From: Lachnospiraceae bacterium
GTDB lineage: Bacteria > Bacillota > Clostridia > Lachnospirales > Lachnospiraceae
Direction of reading: 5' to 3'
Length of the DNA: 55,143 nt
NCBI GenBank assembly: GCA_021199655.1
Contig: JAJQHQ010000070.1
Span: 1-55,143, forward strand
The translations under genes were made by a program, and so were the position numbers. Positions 8,215-17,608 of the stretch are shown in pieces. The notes under the pieces were generated by a model. The model worked only from the letters and a program-made list of their open reading frames with translations. It ran no database searches and was not told where the DNA came from. Position 1 is the stretch's first letter. Each line of letters starts with the position of its first letter.

Positions 8215-8976
8215 ATGGAAAACAAAAACAAAAAGAAAGAAATTCAAAGTACTGCAAAAGGGTGTACGATGAAGAGTATGCCCAAAATGGAACGTCCGTA
8301 TGAAAAATGCCTGGAAAGGGGAGCGGAGAGTCTTTCGGATGCCGAGCTTCTTTCCGTCATTTTGCGCACTGGTACACACGGGGAATCAGCCCTTGAGCTT
8401 TCAAGAAAGATCCTCTCAATGAATGGGGAGAAGAGCGGTCTTCTGGGCATCTACCATATGTCGGTTGCGGAGCTGATGAACGTGCGCGGACTTGGAAAAG
8501 TGAAGGCCATCCAGCTGAAATGCATTGTGGAGCTTTCAAGGCGCATTTCGCGCTGTCGTTTTTCAGAAGGGATATCGTTTCAGGATCCAGTGGCGGTGGC
8601 GCAGTATTATATGGAAGAGATGCGTCATCTGGAACAGGAGAATGCCATTCTGGTGATGCTGAACAGCAAGGGAAAGCTGATCAAAGACGTGATCCTTTCA
8701 AAAGGCACGGTTCGCGCTTCCATGATATCGCCGAGGGAGATTTTCATCGAGGCTCTGAAGAATCAGGCCGTCAGCATTATCCTGCTGCACAATCATCCGA
8801 GCGGGATCCCGGATCCGAGCGAGGAAGATATCCTTCTCACGGAGCGAGTGCGTCGTGCGGGGGCAATGCTGGGGATTGAGCTTCTGGATCATATTATAAT
8901 AGGAGACTGTCAGGCCGTCAGCATGAGGGAGCAGGGCATCTGGCAGAACATACAGCAGGGGAGCTATAAGGGGTAA
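8215..8976 (+). CDS. radC: RadC/YsxA-like JAMM-domain protein
   Basis: The RadC family has an N-terminal helix-hairpin-helix region (residues about 20-105, with SLSDAELLSVILRTGT and MNVRGLGKVKA) and a C-terminal MPN/JAMM metal-binding domain. The JAMM residues are in HNHPSG...DPSEED from residue 192. The old name refers to DNA repair, but the biochemical role is unproven. The start used has an AAGAGGA site; an ATG at 8269 would give a protein closer to the usual N-terminus and cannot be excluded. radC directly before mreB is a conserved order in Firmicutes. Confidence 0.93.
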   Translation: MENKNKKKEIQSTAKGCTMKSMPKMERPYEKCLERGAESLSDAELLSVILRTGTHGESALELSRKILSMNGEKSGLLGIYHMSVAELMNVRGLGKVKAIQLKCIVELSRRISRCRFSEGISFQDPVAVAQYYMEEMRHLEQENAILVMLNSKGKLIKDVILSKGTVRASMISPREIFIEALKNQAVSIILLHNHPSGIPDPSEEDILLTERVRRAGAMLGIELLDHIIIGDCQAVSMREQGIWQNIQQGSYKG

Positions 8977-8981
8977 CAGTC

Positions 8982-9989
8982 ATGTTGTTTCAGCGGGCAT
9001 GTGGACTTGATCTGGGAACAGATACGATCAAGATAAGGGATAAAAGCGGCAAAAAATTTCTGAACAGCAGAAATGTGATCGCTCTTCGTGAAAATGGCAG
9101 CGTTCTCGCTTACGGGGACGCGGCTTATGGTGTGTATGAAAAGCAGCCGGTCACTGTGAATGTCGTCTGGCCGATGGGGAATGGTGTGATTGCAAATCTT
9201 ACGGAGATGGATCTTCTGCTCGACTATCTGATCCGCCGCTACGGGGGAGCTTCTTCTCTTTTGATCGCGGTGCCTACGGAGATCACACAGGTGGAGAAGC
9301 GCGCGTTTTTTCAGGTCATGAAAGGACAGATCGGTGCCGGAAGAATACGTCTTGTAGAAAAAGGTCTTGCGGACGCCGTCAGCGCGTCCCTTCCTGTGCT
9401 TTCCAGCCGCGGTCATATGGTCGTGAATATCGGTGCGGATACCACGGAGATTTCTGTAATCTCTTCGGGAAAGATCATTCTGGGACAGACGCTCAAGATC
9501 GGCGGCCGCCGTATGGATGCGGATATTGCCACGATGGTTCGCCGTAAGTTCAATCTGAGCATCGGTATGAAAACAGCGGAATCCCTGAAAAACAATCTTG
9601 CCTTTATGATCAACGGTCCCCGGCTGGAGCAGAAGGTGTTCGGCATTCATACATTGTCCGGGCTTCCCAAGGCAGAGGTGATCCCTTCTCTGGCGGTCAG
9701 CGTAGCCATCATCGATACCGTTGATTCGATTGTTGAGAGCATCAATTCCATTTACAACCGCATCCCTCCCCAGCTGATGAAAGATATTTCACGCGAGGGG
9801 ATATACTTAAGCGGCGGCGTTTCCATGATCCTGAATCTTCCGGAATACATTCGGCGTGAGATCGGGATCCCGCTCCACCATATACAGGATCCGAAATACA
9901 GTACCATCCGCGGGCTTGTAGAGATCATGAACACCAAAGATCTGAAAGCGGTGACGTATACCCTGAACGATCTGGCGGCCATGCGATAG
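8982..9989 (+). CDS. mreB: Divergent MreB, rod-shape actin homologue
   Basis: A 335-residue actin-fold protein placed immediately before mreC and mreD. The phosphate-1 loop GLDLGTDT and the TQVEKRA segment carrying the catalytic Glu are present. The phosphate-2 loop, DIGGGTTE in standard MreB, reads NIGADTTE; the connecting EEPMAAAIGAG segment reads EKGLADAVSAS; and the adenosine loop reads YLSGGVSMI. These changes hit nucleotide-binding residues, so ATP turnover may be altered. Role inferred: membrane-bound filaments guiding the elongation machinery with MreC, MreD, PBP2 and RodA encoded next to it. The start follows an AAGGGG site six bases after the radC stop. Confidence 0.9.
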   Translation: MLFQRACGLDLGTDTIKIRDKSGKKFLNSRNVIALRENGSVLAYGDAAYGVYEKQPVTVNVVWPMGNGVIANLTEMDLLLDYLIRRYGGASSLLIAVPTEITQVEKRAFFQVMKGQIGAGRIRLVEKGLADAVSASLPVLSSRGHMVVNIGADTTEISVISSGKIILGQTLKIGGRRMDADIATMVRRKFNLSIGMKTAESLKNNLAFMINGPRLEQKVFGIHTLSGLPKAEVIPSLAVSVAIIDTVDSIVESINSIYNRIPPQLMKDISREGIYLSGGVSMILNLPEYIRREIGIPLHHIQDPKYSTIRGLVEIMNTKDLKAVTYTLNDLAAMR

Positions 9990-10057
9990 CGTCTGCCGGA
10001 CATCGTCTGCCTGCCGCTTCCTTACCCTGATTTCCATGAGAGGAACAACGATTCACA

Positions 10058-11023
10058 ATGAAGAAGAATTCAAACGAGACGTTAAAAAATAAATACCTTC
10101 TGATCGGGCTCTCCGTATTCTGTGTACTGCTGATCATTTTATCTTCGGTAAACAGTGATCTGATGGCCCCGGTAAAACAGGTAAGCGGCTATCTGGTGAC
10201 GCCGGTGCAGAAAGGAATCAACAGCTTTGGCAGCTGGCTGAGCGGATTTACGGAGAATCTGGAAGATGTGGAGACACTCCGGGAGGAGAATGAATCCTTA
10301 AAAGAACAGGTGGCGACACTTACGGAGGAGAACAGCCTTCTTGTGCAGGAACACGAGGAGCTGGAGCGGCTGCAGGAGCTTTACGAACTGGACGAGGAAT
10401 ATTCTGATTATGAAAAAGTCGGCGCGAATATCATTGCCAAGGAATCCGGCAACTGGTTCAACATATTTACCATCGACAAAGGATCGAACGACGGCATTGA
10501 AAAGGATATGAATGTCATTGCCGACGGAGGTCTGGTCGGGATTGTTACTGAGGTGGGAGCCAACTGGGCGACCGTACGCGCCATCATTGACGATGAGAGC
10601 AATGTCAGCGCGATGGTTTCCACCACGTCGGATCAGTGCATCATCAGCGGCAATCTGACTCTGATCGACGAAGGCTCACTGGAGCTTTCCCGTCTGACGG
10701 ATACGGAGAATGCCGTGCATGTGGGCGATAAGGTCGTCACGTCCTATATCAGTGAGAATTATCTTCCCGGCATCCTGATCGGCTACATCAGCGAGCTGAA
10801 TAATGACTCGAACAATCTGACCAAATCCGGCTATATCACGCCGGTGGTGGATTTCCGGCATCTGCAGGAGGTGCTCGTTATTCTGGAAAAGAAGGAATAT
10901 GTTCCTTCTGATTCGACATCAGAAGAAGCTTCCACAGAAGCGGAAAGCTCTGTGGAGACAGAGTCAGATGCTTCCGGGGAGACGGAATCAGACAGCGAAG
11001 CGGCGGAAAGGAGCGAGCCATGA
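10058..11023 (+). CDS. mreC: Rod-shape protein MreC
   Basis: A 321-residue bitopic membrane protein: cytoplasmic start, one TM helix at about residues 11-30 (YLLIGLSVFCVLLIILSSVN), a coiled coil (about residues 68-115, rich in E, L and Q), then the MreC beta-barrel domain with NWFNIFTIDKGSNDGIEKDM. The last 40 residues are a Ser/Thr/Glu-rich acidic tail that standard MreC lacks. MreC links MreB inside to PBP2 outside. The gene ends in an ATGA overlap with mreD. Confidence 0.95.
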   Translation: MKKNSNETLKNKYLLIGLSVFCVLLIILSSVNSDLMAPVKQVSGYLVTPVQKGINSFGSWLSGFTENLEDVETLREENESLKEQVATLTEENSLLVQEHEELERLQELYELDEEYSDYEKVGANIIAKESGNWFNIFTIDKGSNDGIEKDMNVIADGGLVGIVTEVGANWATVRAIIDDESNVSAMVSTTSDQCIISGNLTLIDEGSLELSRLTDTENAVHVGDKVVTSYISENYLPGILIGYISELNNDSNNLTKSGYITPVVDFRHLQEVLVILEKKEYVPSDSTSEEASTEAESSVETESDASGETESDSEAAERSEP

Positions 11024-11517
11024 AACGCAGGATTGTCCTGGCAGTAATGATCATAATCTGTGTCCTTCTGCAGGCGACGGTCTGCCCCATGATCGCGATC
11101 GGGGATATCAAACCGAATCTTCTGATCGTTCTTACGGTCTCTTTCGGGCTGATGCGGGGACGGCGTGAAGGTATGCTGATCGGTTTTTTCTGCGGACTTC
11201 TCAATGACATCTCATTCGAGAGCACGGTCGGCTTCAATGCGCTGATGTATCTTCTGGTCGGCTATTTCAGCGGGTATTTTTTCCACATTTTTTATGACGA
11301 CGATATCAAGACCCCGCTGCTGCTGATCTCAGTTTCGGACCTGGTATACGGCATCGTCCAGTATCTGTTTCGCTTTTTGCTGCGCGGCCGCATCAATTTT
11401 CCGTTTTACCTTGGCCGTATCATTCTGCCGGAGGTCGTGTATACCCTGATACTGACGTTTATCTGCTACCAGATATTTTATCGGATCAACCGCTGGCTGA
11501 GTCTGACTGACACCTGA
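11020..11517 (+). CDS. mreD: Rod-shape protein MreD
   Basis: A 165-residue polytopic membrane protein with about five TM helices and the family motif KPNLLIVLTVSFGLMRGRREGMLIGFFCGLLND. It belongs to the elongasome with MreC. The start overlaps the mreC stop by four bases and has an AAAGGAG site inside mreC. Confidence 0.93.
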   Translation: MKRRIVLAVMIIICVLLQATVCPMIAIGDIKPNLLIVLTVSFGLMRGRREGMLIGFFCGLLNDISFESTVGFNALMYLLVGYFSGYFFHIFYDDDIKTPLLLISVSDLVYGIVQYLFRFLLRGRINFPFYLGRIILPEVVYTLILTFICYQIFYRINRWLSLTDT

Positions 11518-11539
11518 TTTTGAGGAGGAATTATTTATT

Positions 11540-14461
11540 TTGTTACGTAAATTTCGAAAAAAATCATCCGGAACAGCTGTTAATTCAAGAATTGTGGTTC
11601 TTGTCGTGATCGCCGTACTTCTTTCGGCTGTGATTCTTCAGCGCCTGTTTTATCTGCAGATTGTGATGGGAGAATCCTATCAGGAGAATTTTTCCCTTTC
11701 CATCCTTAAAGAAAAGACGGTCAGCGCTGCCCGCGGCAATATTTATGACCGCAACGGGGTTCCGCTTGCCTACAACGAGATTTCCAACTGTGTGACATTT
11801 GAGGACGACCAGACCTACGATACGACAAAGGAGAAAAATCTCTCGATCAACAGCACACTGTATCACATCATCAAACTGATCGAGGAGGAAGGCGACTCCG
11901 TGGATTCAGTGGTGGAAGATTTCGATATTTCCATTGCGGAAGATGGTACCTGGGAATACAACACCAGCGGATATACGCTGAACCGTTTCAAGGCGGATAT
12001 TTTCGGAGAATCCGCGATCGGCGATCTGGAGGCGGAACAGCTGAATATTGAAGCGGGCGATCTGATGGAGCTTCTGTGCGGCGGCACCACCACGTTCGCG
12101 GATGAGACTTTCTACGGTTATGGGATCCTGGATGAGACGATCACGGAAGAGGAGCTTGAGGAATACGATCTTCCGGCGGTTTATACGAATGAAGAGATTC
12201 TTCAGCTTGTCGCGCTGCGCGCGAATATTGCCGCGTACAGCTATCAGCGTTATAACGCTGTGACCATCGCGGAAGGTGTCAGTGAACAGACAGTGACCCG
12301 GATTCTGGAGAATATTTCGGATTATCCTGGTATCGATGTGACAGAAGAGTACGTCCGCGTATATGACTATGCGGAGTGTATGGCCGGTCTGATCGGATAC
12401 ACCGGTCAGATTTCAGCGGAAGAACTGGAGGAACTGCAGGAAGTCAACGACGATTATACGGCGACGGATATTGTCGGAAAATCCGGTCTGGAGAGCGTCT
12501 ATGAGACGACTCTGCAGGGAACCAAGGGATACGAACAGCTCTATGTGAACTACGTCGGTCAGACACAGGAAGTGATCTCGCATGTCGATGCGCAGGCGGG
12601 AAATGATCTGTATCTGACCATCGATGTGGAGCTTCAGCAGGCAGCCTATCAGATGCTGGAGCAGGAGATTGCCGGTATCCTGTGGTCCAAGGTGATTTCA
12701 GTCGAGGAATACAATACGGAGAACCTGACTTCCGCCGATGATGTCTACATTGCGTATTATGATGTATATTACGCCCTGTTTGAGAACAACATTTTAAGCG
12801 TCAGCCATTTGAAATCTTCTGACGCGACGGAGAATGAACAGACCGTCTATCAGGCTTTCCAGACAAAAGCGGCCGAAATTTTTGAGGTGATCCGTCAGGA
12901 GCTTCTTTCGGATGATCCGACCATTTACAGCGATCTGGACGAGGAATATCAGGTCTATGTGTCTTATATCGTCAATGATATGCTGATGGAAGACACCGGT
13001 ATCCTGAATGAGGACGCGATAGACAAGACTGACGCGACTTACCTTGCGTGGACCGAGGATTCCAGCATCAGCCTGAAGGAATATCTTACCTACGCGATCT
13101 CGCAGAACTGGATTGATGTATCTAAGCTGAATGTAGATGAGGAATATCTGGATTCGGATGAAATGTATTCCGCGATCGCGGATTACATCGCCGATTATCT
13201 GTATGACGACGATGATTTCTGCAGTCAGGTCTATCGTTATATGCTGAAGGATCAGCGTATCACAGGCGAGCAGATCTGTATGCTGCTCTTTGATCAGGAC
13301 GTCCTGGAGATGAACGAAAGCCAGTATGAGCGGCTTCAGAGCGGTTCTCTTGATGGGTACACATTCCTGATGGACAAGATTTCCAATCTGGAGATCACGC
13401 CGTCCCAGCTGGGTCTGACACCCTGCTCCGGTACGGTTGTGATCACGGATGTGAATTCCGGCGAGGTGCTGGCCTGTGTCAGCTACCCGGGCTATGATAA
13501 CAACCGTCTGGCGAATGACATGGACGACGACTATTACTATTCGCTGCTGAACAACAGCTCTTCGCCGTTCTACAGCCGTGCGACGCAGGAGGCGATCGCT
13601 CCCGGTTCGACGTTTAAGATCGTATCCGCCGCGGCCGGAGTGATGGAAGGCGTGGTCTCTGTCAACGAATACATCAACTGTACCGGTACGTTCGATCTGG
13701 TTGACCCGGAGATCAACTGCTGGAAGGAATGGGGGCACGGTTCGATCACCCTGCAGACGGCGATCACGGAATCCTGCAATTATTTCTTTAATACGGTTGG
13801 CTACCGGTTAAGCGCAATGAGTGGGACTTACAGTGACGACGCAGGTGTGGAGCTTTTGAAAAAATACGCGGAGATGTTCGGTCTGACCGAAAAGTCCGGT
13901 GTCGAGGTATCGGAAACTTCACCTCATTTTGCAACATCCGCCTCGCCGCAGGCAGCCATGGGGCAGTCAGATCATGCGTTTACGGCAACGCAGCTTGCGC
14001 GTTATGTCAGCACCATCGCCAACGGTGGCACGAGCTATTACCTGACGCTTGTGAAATATACATCGGATTCCTCAGGCAGCGTTCTGGAAGAGAACGAGCC
14101 TGAAGTGGGAAGCACTGTGGAGCTGACGGATGAGCTTTGGAACGCGATCCATGAGGGTATGCGGGGCATGGTAAAGAACAGCGACGCGTTTGACGGCTTT
14201 ACAGGCGTTGCTGTAGCCGGTAAGACTGGTACGACCCAGATTACGACCAGCATTCCGAACCACGCTACATTCATTGGCTATGCGCCGTATGACGATCCGG
14301 AGATCGGCATTGTCGTCCGTATCGCGAACGGATACACCTCCGCAAACGCGGCAGCGCTTGCAAGAAATGTGATTTCCTATTATTATGGAATTGATGATAC
14401 CGACACATTGATCACAGGCCGCGCTTATAACGTAGATACTGATACCGAATGGGAGGACTGA
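11540..14461 (+). CDS. mrdA: Penicillin-binding protein 2 (transpeptidase) with a large extracytoplasmic insertion
   Basis: A class B PBP of 973 residues, starting at TTG behind GAGGAGGAA. One TM helix (about residues 18-40) is followed by the dimerisation motif AARGNIYDRNGVPLAYN. The transpeptidase domain carries SxxK as STFK (Ser near 690), SxN as SCN (near 745) and KTG (near 895). Ordinary PBP2 is 600-700 residues; the extra 240 or so lie between DLYLTIDVELQQAAYQMLE (about 360) and GTVVITDVNSGEVLA (about 635), an acidic helical insertion placed at the start of the catalytic domain. It makes peptide cross-links during side-wall growth, with RodA (encoded downstream) as its glycosyltransferase partner. 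Confidence 0.94.
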   Translation: MLRKFRKKSSGTAVNSRIVVLVVIAVLLSAVILQRLFYLQIVMGESYQENFSLSILKEKTVSAARGNIYDRNGVPLAYNEISNCVTFEDDQTYDTTKEKNLSINSTLYHIIKLIEEEGDSVDSVVEDFDISIAEDGTWEYNTSGYTLNRFKADIFGESAIGDLEAEQLNIEAGDLMELLCGGTTTFADETFYGYGILDETITEEELEEYDLPAVYTNEEILQLVALRANIAAYSYQRYNAVTIAEGVSEQTVTRILENISDYPGIDVTEEYVRVYDYAECMAGLIGYTGQISAEELEELQEVNDDYTATDIVGKSGLESVYETTLQGTKGYEQLYVNYVGQTQEVISHVDAQAGNDLYLTIDVELQQAAYQMLEQEIAGILWSKVISVEEYNTENLTSADDVYIAYYDVYYALFENNILSVSHLKSSDATENEQTVYQAFQTKAAEIFEVIRQELLSDDPTIYSDLDEEYQVYVSYIVNDMLMEDTGILNEDAIDKTDATYLAWTEDSSISLKEYLTYAISQNWIDVSKLNVDEEYLDSDEMYSAIADYIADYLYDDDDFCSQVYRYMLKDQRITGEQICMLLFDQDVLEMNESQYERLQSGSLDGYTFLMDKISNLEITPSQLGLTPCSGTVVITDVNSGEVLACVSYPGYDNNRLANDMDDDYYYSLLNNSSSPFYSRATQEAIAPGSTFKIVSAAAGVMEGVVSVNEYINCTGTFDLVDPEINCWKEWGHGSITLQTAITESCNYFFNTVGYRLSAMSGTYSDDAGVELLKKYAEMFGLTEKSGVEVSETSPHFATSASPQAAMGQSDHAFTATQLARYVSTIANGGTSYYLTLVKYTSDSSGSVLEENEPEVGSTVELTDELWNAIHEGMRGMVKNSDAFDGFTGVAVAGKTGTTQITTSIPNHATFIGYAPYDDPEIGIVVRIANGYTSANAAALARNVISYYYGIDDTDTLITGRAYNVDTDTEWED

Positions 14462-14485
14462 TGGTTCAGAGAGGAGAGATCAGAC

Positions 14486-15166
14486 GTGGGACAAAGTGCT
14501 GTGATACTAAAGAGCAATCCGTATGGGCTGATTGTGAGCCTTTCTCCGGATCTTCCGTTTGAGGAGCTTCTTGAAGCGGTTGCTGAAAAATTCCGGGTAT
14601 CCGCTGCTTTTTTCAAAAATGCCCGGCTGGCTCTGACTTTTCGAGGGAGAATACTTAACAGAGAGCAGGAGGCTGCCTTAGTAGATGTAATTGTACAGAA
14701 TTCTTCGATTCAGGTCGTCTGTATCGTTGATGAAGAGAAAGAGACGGCTGAGTATTACCGTAAGGCGCTGACACATGCCTTGGAGAAGAAGAAAGAGGAA
14801 GACGGACAGTTTTACCGGGGCACACTGCATAAGGGGGAGTCACTGGAGAGTGAGACAAGCCTTGTGATCCTCGGGGATGTGAATCCGGGCGCACAGGTGA
14901 CGGCAAAGGGAAATATCGTTGTTCTCGGCTGCTGCATGGGAAATGTCTATGCGGGGGCGGGTGGCGATACGGGCTGTTTTATCGCTGCGCTCACTCTGAA
15001 GCCGACCCAGATAAAAATAGCGGGGGCCGCTCCTTTAAGAAGTGCTATCATCAAAAAGAAAGATCCGGGTGATTACCCGGTGGATCCTGAAATGGTTTTT
15101 GTAAAGGACGGCCATCTTCAGATCAAACCCATTACGAATGAGACGCTGTGTGAATACCTTGCCTGA
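14486..15166 (+). CDS. minC: Septum site-determining protein MinC
   Basis: A 226-residue inhibitor of FtsZ assembly. It has an N-terminal MinC domain (residues 1-100) and a C-terminal beta-helix domain that binds MinD, with LVILGDVNPGAQVTAKGNIVVLG and GCFIAALTLKPTQIKIA, both characteristic. The start is GTG behind GAGAGGAGAG. minD and minE follow, forming an oscillating-type Min set in a Gram-positive relative. Confidence 0.95.
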   Translation: MGQSAVILKSNPYGLIVSLSPDLPFEELLEAVAEKFRVSAAFFKNARLALTFRGRILNREQEAALVDVIVQNSSIQVVCIVDEEKETAEYYRKALTHALEKKKEEDGQFYRGTLHKGESLESETSLVILGDVNPGAQVTAKGNIVVLGCCMGNVYAGAGGDTGCFIAALTLKPTQIKIAGAAPLRSAIIKKKDPGDYPVDPEMVFVKDGHLQIKPITNETLCEYLA

Positions 15167-15221
15167 AGCGGCTTTTCACGGCGTAAAGTACGAAAGAAAT
15201 GATTCGTCGCAGTACTTCGCA

Positions 15222-15249
15222 GTTTCTGTGAAGGTACCGGCAGTTATGA
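15222..15249 (+). repeat. Intergenic palindromic repeat, copy 3
   Basis: TTCTGTGAAGGTACCGGCAG and TTATGA: a moderately diverged member between minC and minD. Just upstream an AAGTAC (15186) / GTACTT (15212) inverted pair adds a second possible stem. Confidence 0.6.
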
Positions 15250-15284
15250 ACCGTATGATCAGGTAATGGAAAGGAATGGAGAAG

Positions 15285-16076
15285 ATGAGCGAAGTAATTG
15301 TGATTACGTCAGGAAAAGGCGGTGTAGGCAAGACAACCTCCACTGCGAACATCGGAGCCGGCCTGGCGAGGCTGAATAAAAAGGTCGTGCTTGTAGACAC
15401 GGACATTGGTCTGCGGAATCTGGATGTCGTGATGGGACTGGAGAACCGAATCGTCTATAACCTTGTCGATGTTGTCGAAGGAAACTGCCGCATCCGGCAG
15501 GCTTTGATCCGGGACCGGCATTATTCGGGCCTTTATCTTTTGCCTTCCGCGCAGACACGGGATAAGAGCGCAGTCTCTCCGGAGCAGATGATCAAGCTTG
15601 CAGATACACTGAAACAGACCTTTGACTATATTATCATGGACTGCCCTGCGGGAATTGAACAGGGCTTCCGTAATGCGATCGCTGCGGCGGATCGTGCGAT
15701 CGTGGTCACGACACCGGAGGTTTCCGCTATCCGGGACGCAGACCGCATTATCGGGCTTCTGGAATCCTCTGGGATCCGAAAGATCGACCTCATTATCAAC
15801 CGTATCCGCGTAGACATGGTACGGCGGGGCGAAATGATGTCTGTGGAGGATGTTCTGGATATCCTCTCTGTCAATCTGATCGGTGCAGTCCCGGATGAGG
15901 AGAGCGTCGTTATTGCTGCAAACCACGGAGAACCCGTGCTTGGGAGCGATACGGTATCCGGAAGAGTCTATCTGAATATCGCAAGACGGATTCTGGGGGA
16001 GGCTGTGCCGCTTGAGCATCTGGAAGAGCATACCTCTCTGTTCCACCGCATTGCGGAGATACTTGGTGTCAGATGA
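15285..16076 (+). CDS. minD: Septum site-determining ATPase MinD
   Basis: A ParA-type ATPase of 263 residues with the deviant Walker A KGGVGKTT (about residues 11-18), switch II DCPAGIEQGF, and a C-terminal region (FHRIAEILGVR) that is probably the amphipathic membrane-targeting helix. MinD recruits MinC to the membrane and is released by MinE. I chose the ATG at 15285 because the ribosome site GGAAAGGA (15268-15275) is nine bases before it and the N-terminus MSEVIVITSGKGG then matches relatives; an ATG at 15276 abuts the same site and is less likely. Confidence 0.96.
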   Translation: MSEVIVITSGKGGVGKTTSTANIGAGLARLNKKVVLVDTDIGLRNLDVVMGLENRIVYNLVDVVEGNCRIRQALIRDRHYSGLYLLPSAQTRDKSAVSPEQMIKLADTLKQTFDYIIMDCPAGIEQGFRNAIAAADRAIVVTTPEVSAIRDADRIIGLLESSGIRKIDLIINRIRVDMVRRGEMMSVEDVLDILSVNLIGAVPDEESVVIAANHGEPVLGSDTVSGRVYLNIARRILGEAVPLEHLEEHTSLFHRIAEILGVR

Positions 16077-16104
16077 TGGAGAAACTGTAAAACAGTGAAG
16101 TGTA

Positions 16105-16133
16105 GTAACTGTGAAGGTACTGAACAGTTACGA
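16105..16133 (+). repeat. Intergenic palindromic repeat, copy 4 (intact)
   Basis: Perfect 8-bp arms GTAACTGT (16105) and ACAGTTAC (16124) flank GAAGGTACTGA. It is identical over 29 bases to the copy at 35322. It lies between minD and minE and supplies a spurious upstream ATG for minE. Confidence 0.85.
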
Positions 16134-16167
16134 AGTATATTTTATAGTGAGGGATCCGGAGGCGTAT

Positions 16168-16476
16168 ATGAAATGGAATCCGAAGAGGATGATTCTTACG
16201 TCGGGAAAAATAGCCAGGACCCGCGCCGGACTTACCGTGTCTGCTGACCGGCTGGACTTTTGTCCGGAACGGATGGCGGAGCTGCGCCGGGAAGTGACGG
16301 ATGTTCTGGCAAAGTACATCAACACAGAGGATGAAAATATAAAAATATGCATTACATTTGCCTGTGATACCACGGCGTCTTCCCTGACAGATCCGCTTCA
16401 GGGCAGTCAGACACGCGGGTCCGGGCCGGACAGGAAACGGGGAATATCGGATGTTAAAACAATACAGATTAAGTGA
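16168..16476 (+). CDS. minE: Cell division topological specificity factor MinE
   Basis: A 102-residue protein. The body SGKIARTRAGLTVSADRLDF...MAELRREVTDVLAKYI fits the MinE pattern: SxxIAKxRL membrane and MinD-binding segment followed by the dimerisation domain. The C-terminal 30 residues are non-conserved and overlap rodA by 26 bases. The ATG at 16168 has a GGAGG site five bases upstream. The frame stays open back to an ATG at 16111, but those 19 codons lie partly in the palindromic repeat and are unlike MinE. MinE triggers MinD ATP hydrolysis and so confines MinC to the poles. Confidence 0.85.
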   Translation: MKWNPKRMILTSGKIARTRAGLTVSADRLDFCPERMAELRREVTDVLAKYINTEDENIKICITFACDTTASSLTDPLQGSQTRGSGPDRKRGISDVKTIQIK

Positions 16477-17560
16477 CTACAACTTTCGGCTGATCTTATG
16501 GGTGACGGTGCTGTCTGTTCTCGGCATTCTGGTCGTGGGAAGCGCGGAACCCAGCTATATGTCGAAGCAGATCATGGGACTGGTCCTCGGACTGGTACTG
16601 ATGATCGTCATTTCGCTGATGGATTACACCTGGATTCTGAACTTCAGCTGGTTTATCTATCTGGGCGCGATCGGTCTGCTTCTTCTTGTTCTTGTCAGCA
16701 GCTTTGGTTCCTCCGGAGGCGGAGCGACGCGCTGGCTGGAGATCGGCGGCTTTCGTTTTCAGCCGTCCGATATTGCAAAGATCATGCTGATTCTGTTTTT
16801 TGCCCGGTTTTTTGAGGATCGTGAAGAGAAGATCAATACCTTCCGGACGATTATGACCGCGATCGTCCTGATGGCCATCCCTCTGATTTTGATATTAAGA
16901 GAGCCGGATCTTTCTACTACGATCGTCCTTGCATTGCTGTTCTGCGCGATGTTTTTTACCGCCGGATTAAGCTATAAGATCATTGCAGGCATACTGATCG
17001 TATTTGTCCCGGTTGCTGTCATTCTGGTCAGTCTGATCATGCAGCCGGATCAGTCGATTGTACCGGAATACCAGATGACCCGTATTTACGCATGGCTTTA
17101 TCCGGACGAATACCCGTCTGACTCCATGCAGCAGCAGAACTCCATCAAGGCGATCGCGTCCGGTCAGCTCTACGGGAAAGGTCTGGATAATGATGATGTG
17201 GAATCGGTCAAGAACGGCGGATTTGTTTCACAGGATCAGACGGACTTTATTTTTGCTGTGGTTGGAGAAGAACTCGGTTTCATCGGCTGCTGCATTATGG
17301 TTGTGCTGGAATTTCTGATCTCACTGGAATGTATGATGATCGGAAGGAGGGCCAAATCGCGCTCCGGTACGCTGATTGCCAGCGGGGTCGGGATTCTGAT
17401 CTCTTTCCAGAGTTTTATCAATATCGCCGTGGCGACGGGGCTGCTGCCCAACACCGGTCTGACGCTTCCGTTTGTCAGCTACGGTCTGACCTCTCTTGTC
17501 AGTTTTTGCATCGGTATCGGTTTTGTACTCAATGTCGGACTGCAGACGAGACGGTATTGA
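16451..17560 (+). CDS. rodA: RodA, peptidoglycan glycosyltransferase (SEDS family)
   Basis: A 369-residue SEDS protein with about ten TM helices. Signatures include GGGATRWLEIGGFRFQPSDIAKI, the long extracellular loop with YPDEYP...QNSIKAIASGQLYGKGL, QTDFIFAVVGEELGFIG with the expected acidic residue, and the terminal NTGLTLPFVSYGLTS. It polymerises lipid II and works with the PBP2 encoded upstream. The start lies inside the minE 3' end, so translation is probably coupled. Confidence 0.94.
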   Translation: MLKQYRLSDYNFRLILWVTVLSVLGILVVGSAEPSYMSKQIMGLVLGLVLMIVISLMDYTWILNFSWFIYLGAIGLLLLVLVSSFGSSGGGATRWLEIGGFRFQPSDIAKIMLILFFARFFEDREEKINTFRTIMTAIVLMAIPLILILREPDLSTTIVLALLFCAMFFTAGLSYKIIAGILIVFVPVAVILVSLIMQPDQSIVPEYQMTRIYAWLYPDEYPSDSMQQQNSIKAIASGQLYGKGLDNDDVESVKNGGFVSQDQTDFIFAVVGEELGFIGCCIMVVLEFLISLECMMIGRRAKSRSGTLIASGVGILISFQSFINIAVATGLLPNTGLTLPFVSYGLTSLVSFCIGIGFVLNVGLQTRRY

Positions 17561-17608
17561 CTGATATGCCGGAACACTAATTTTTCCATATAAAGGGGGA
17601 CTACTTTT

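Noticed and set aside
12794-13738. 314-codon open frame on the - strand opposite the PBP2 gene
   Set aside because: The length follows from codon bias of the acidic PBP2 insertion; the translation is rich in I, R, V and H and looks like no protein family.
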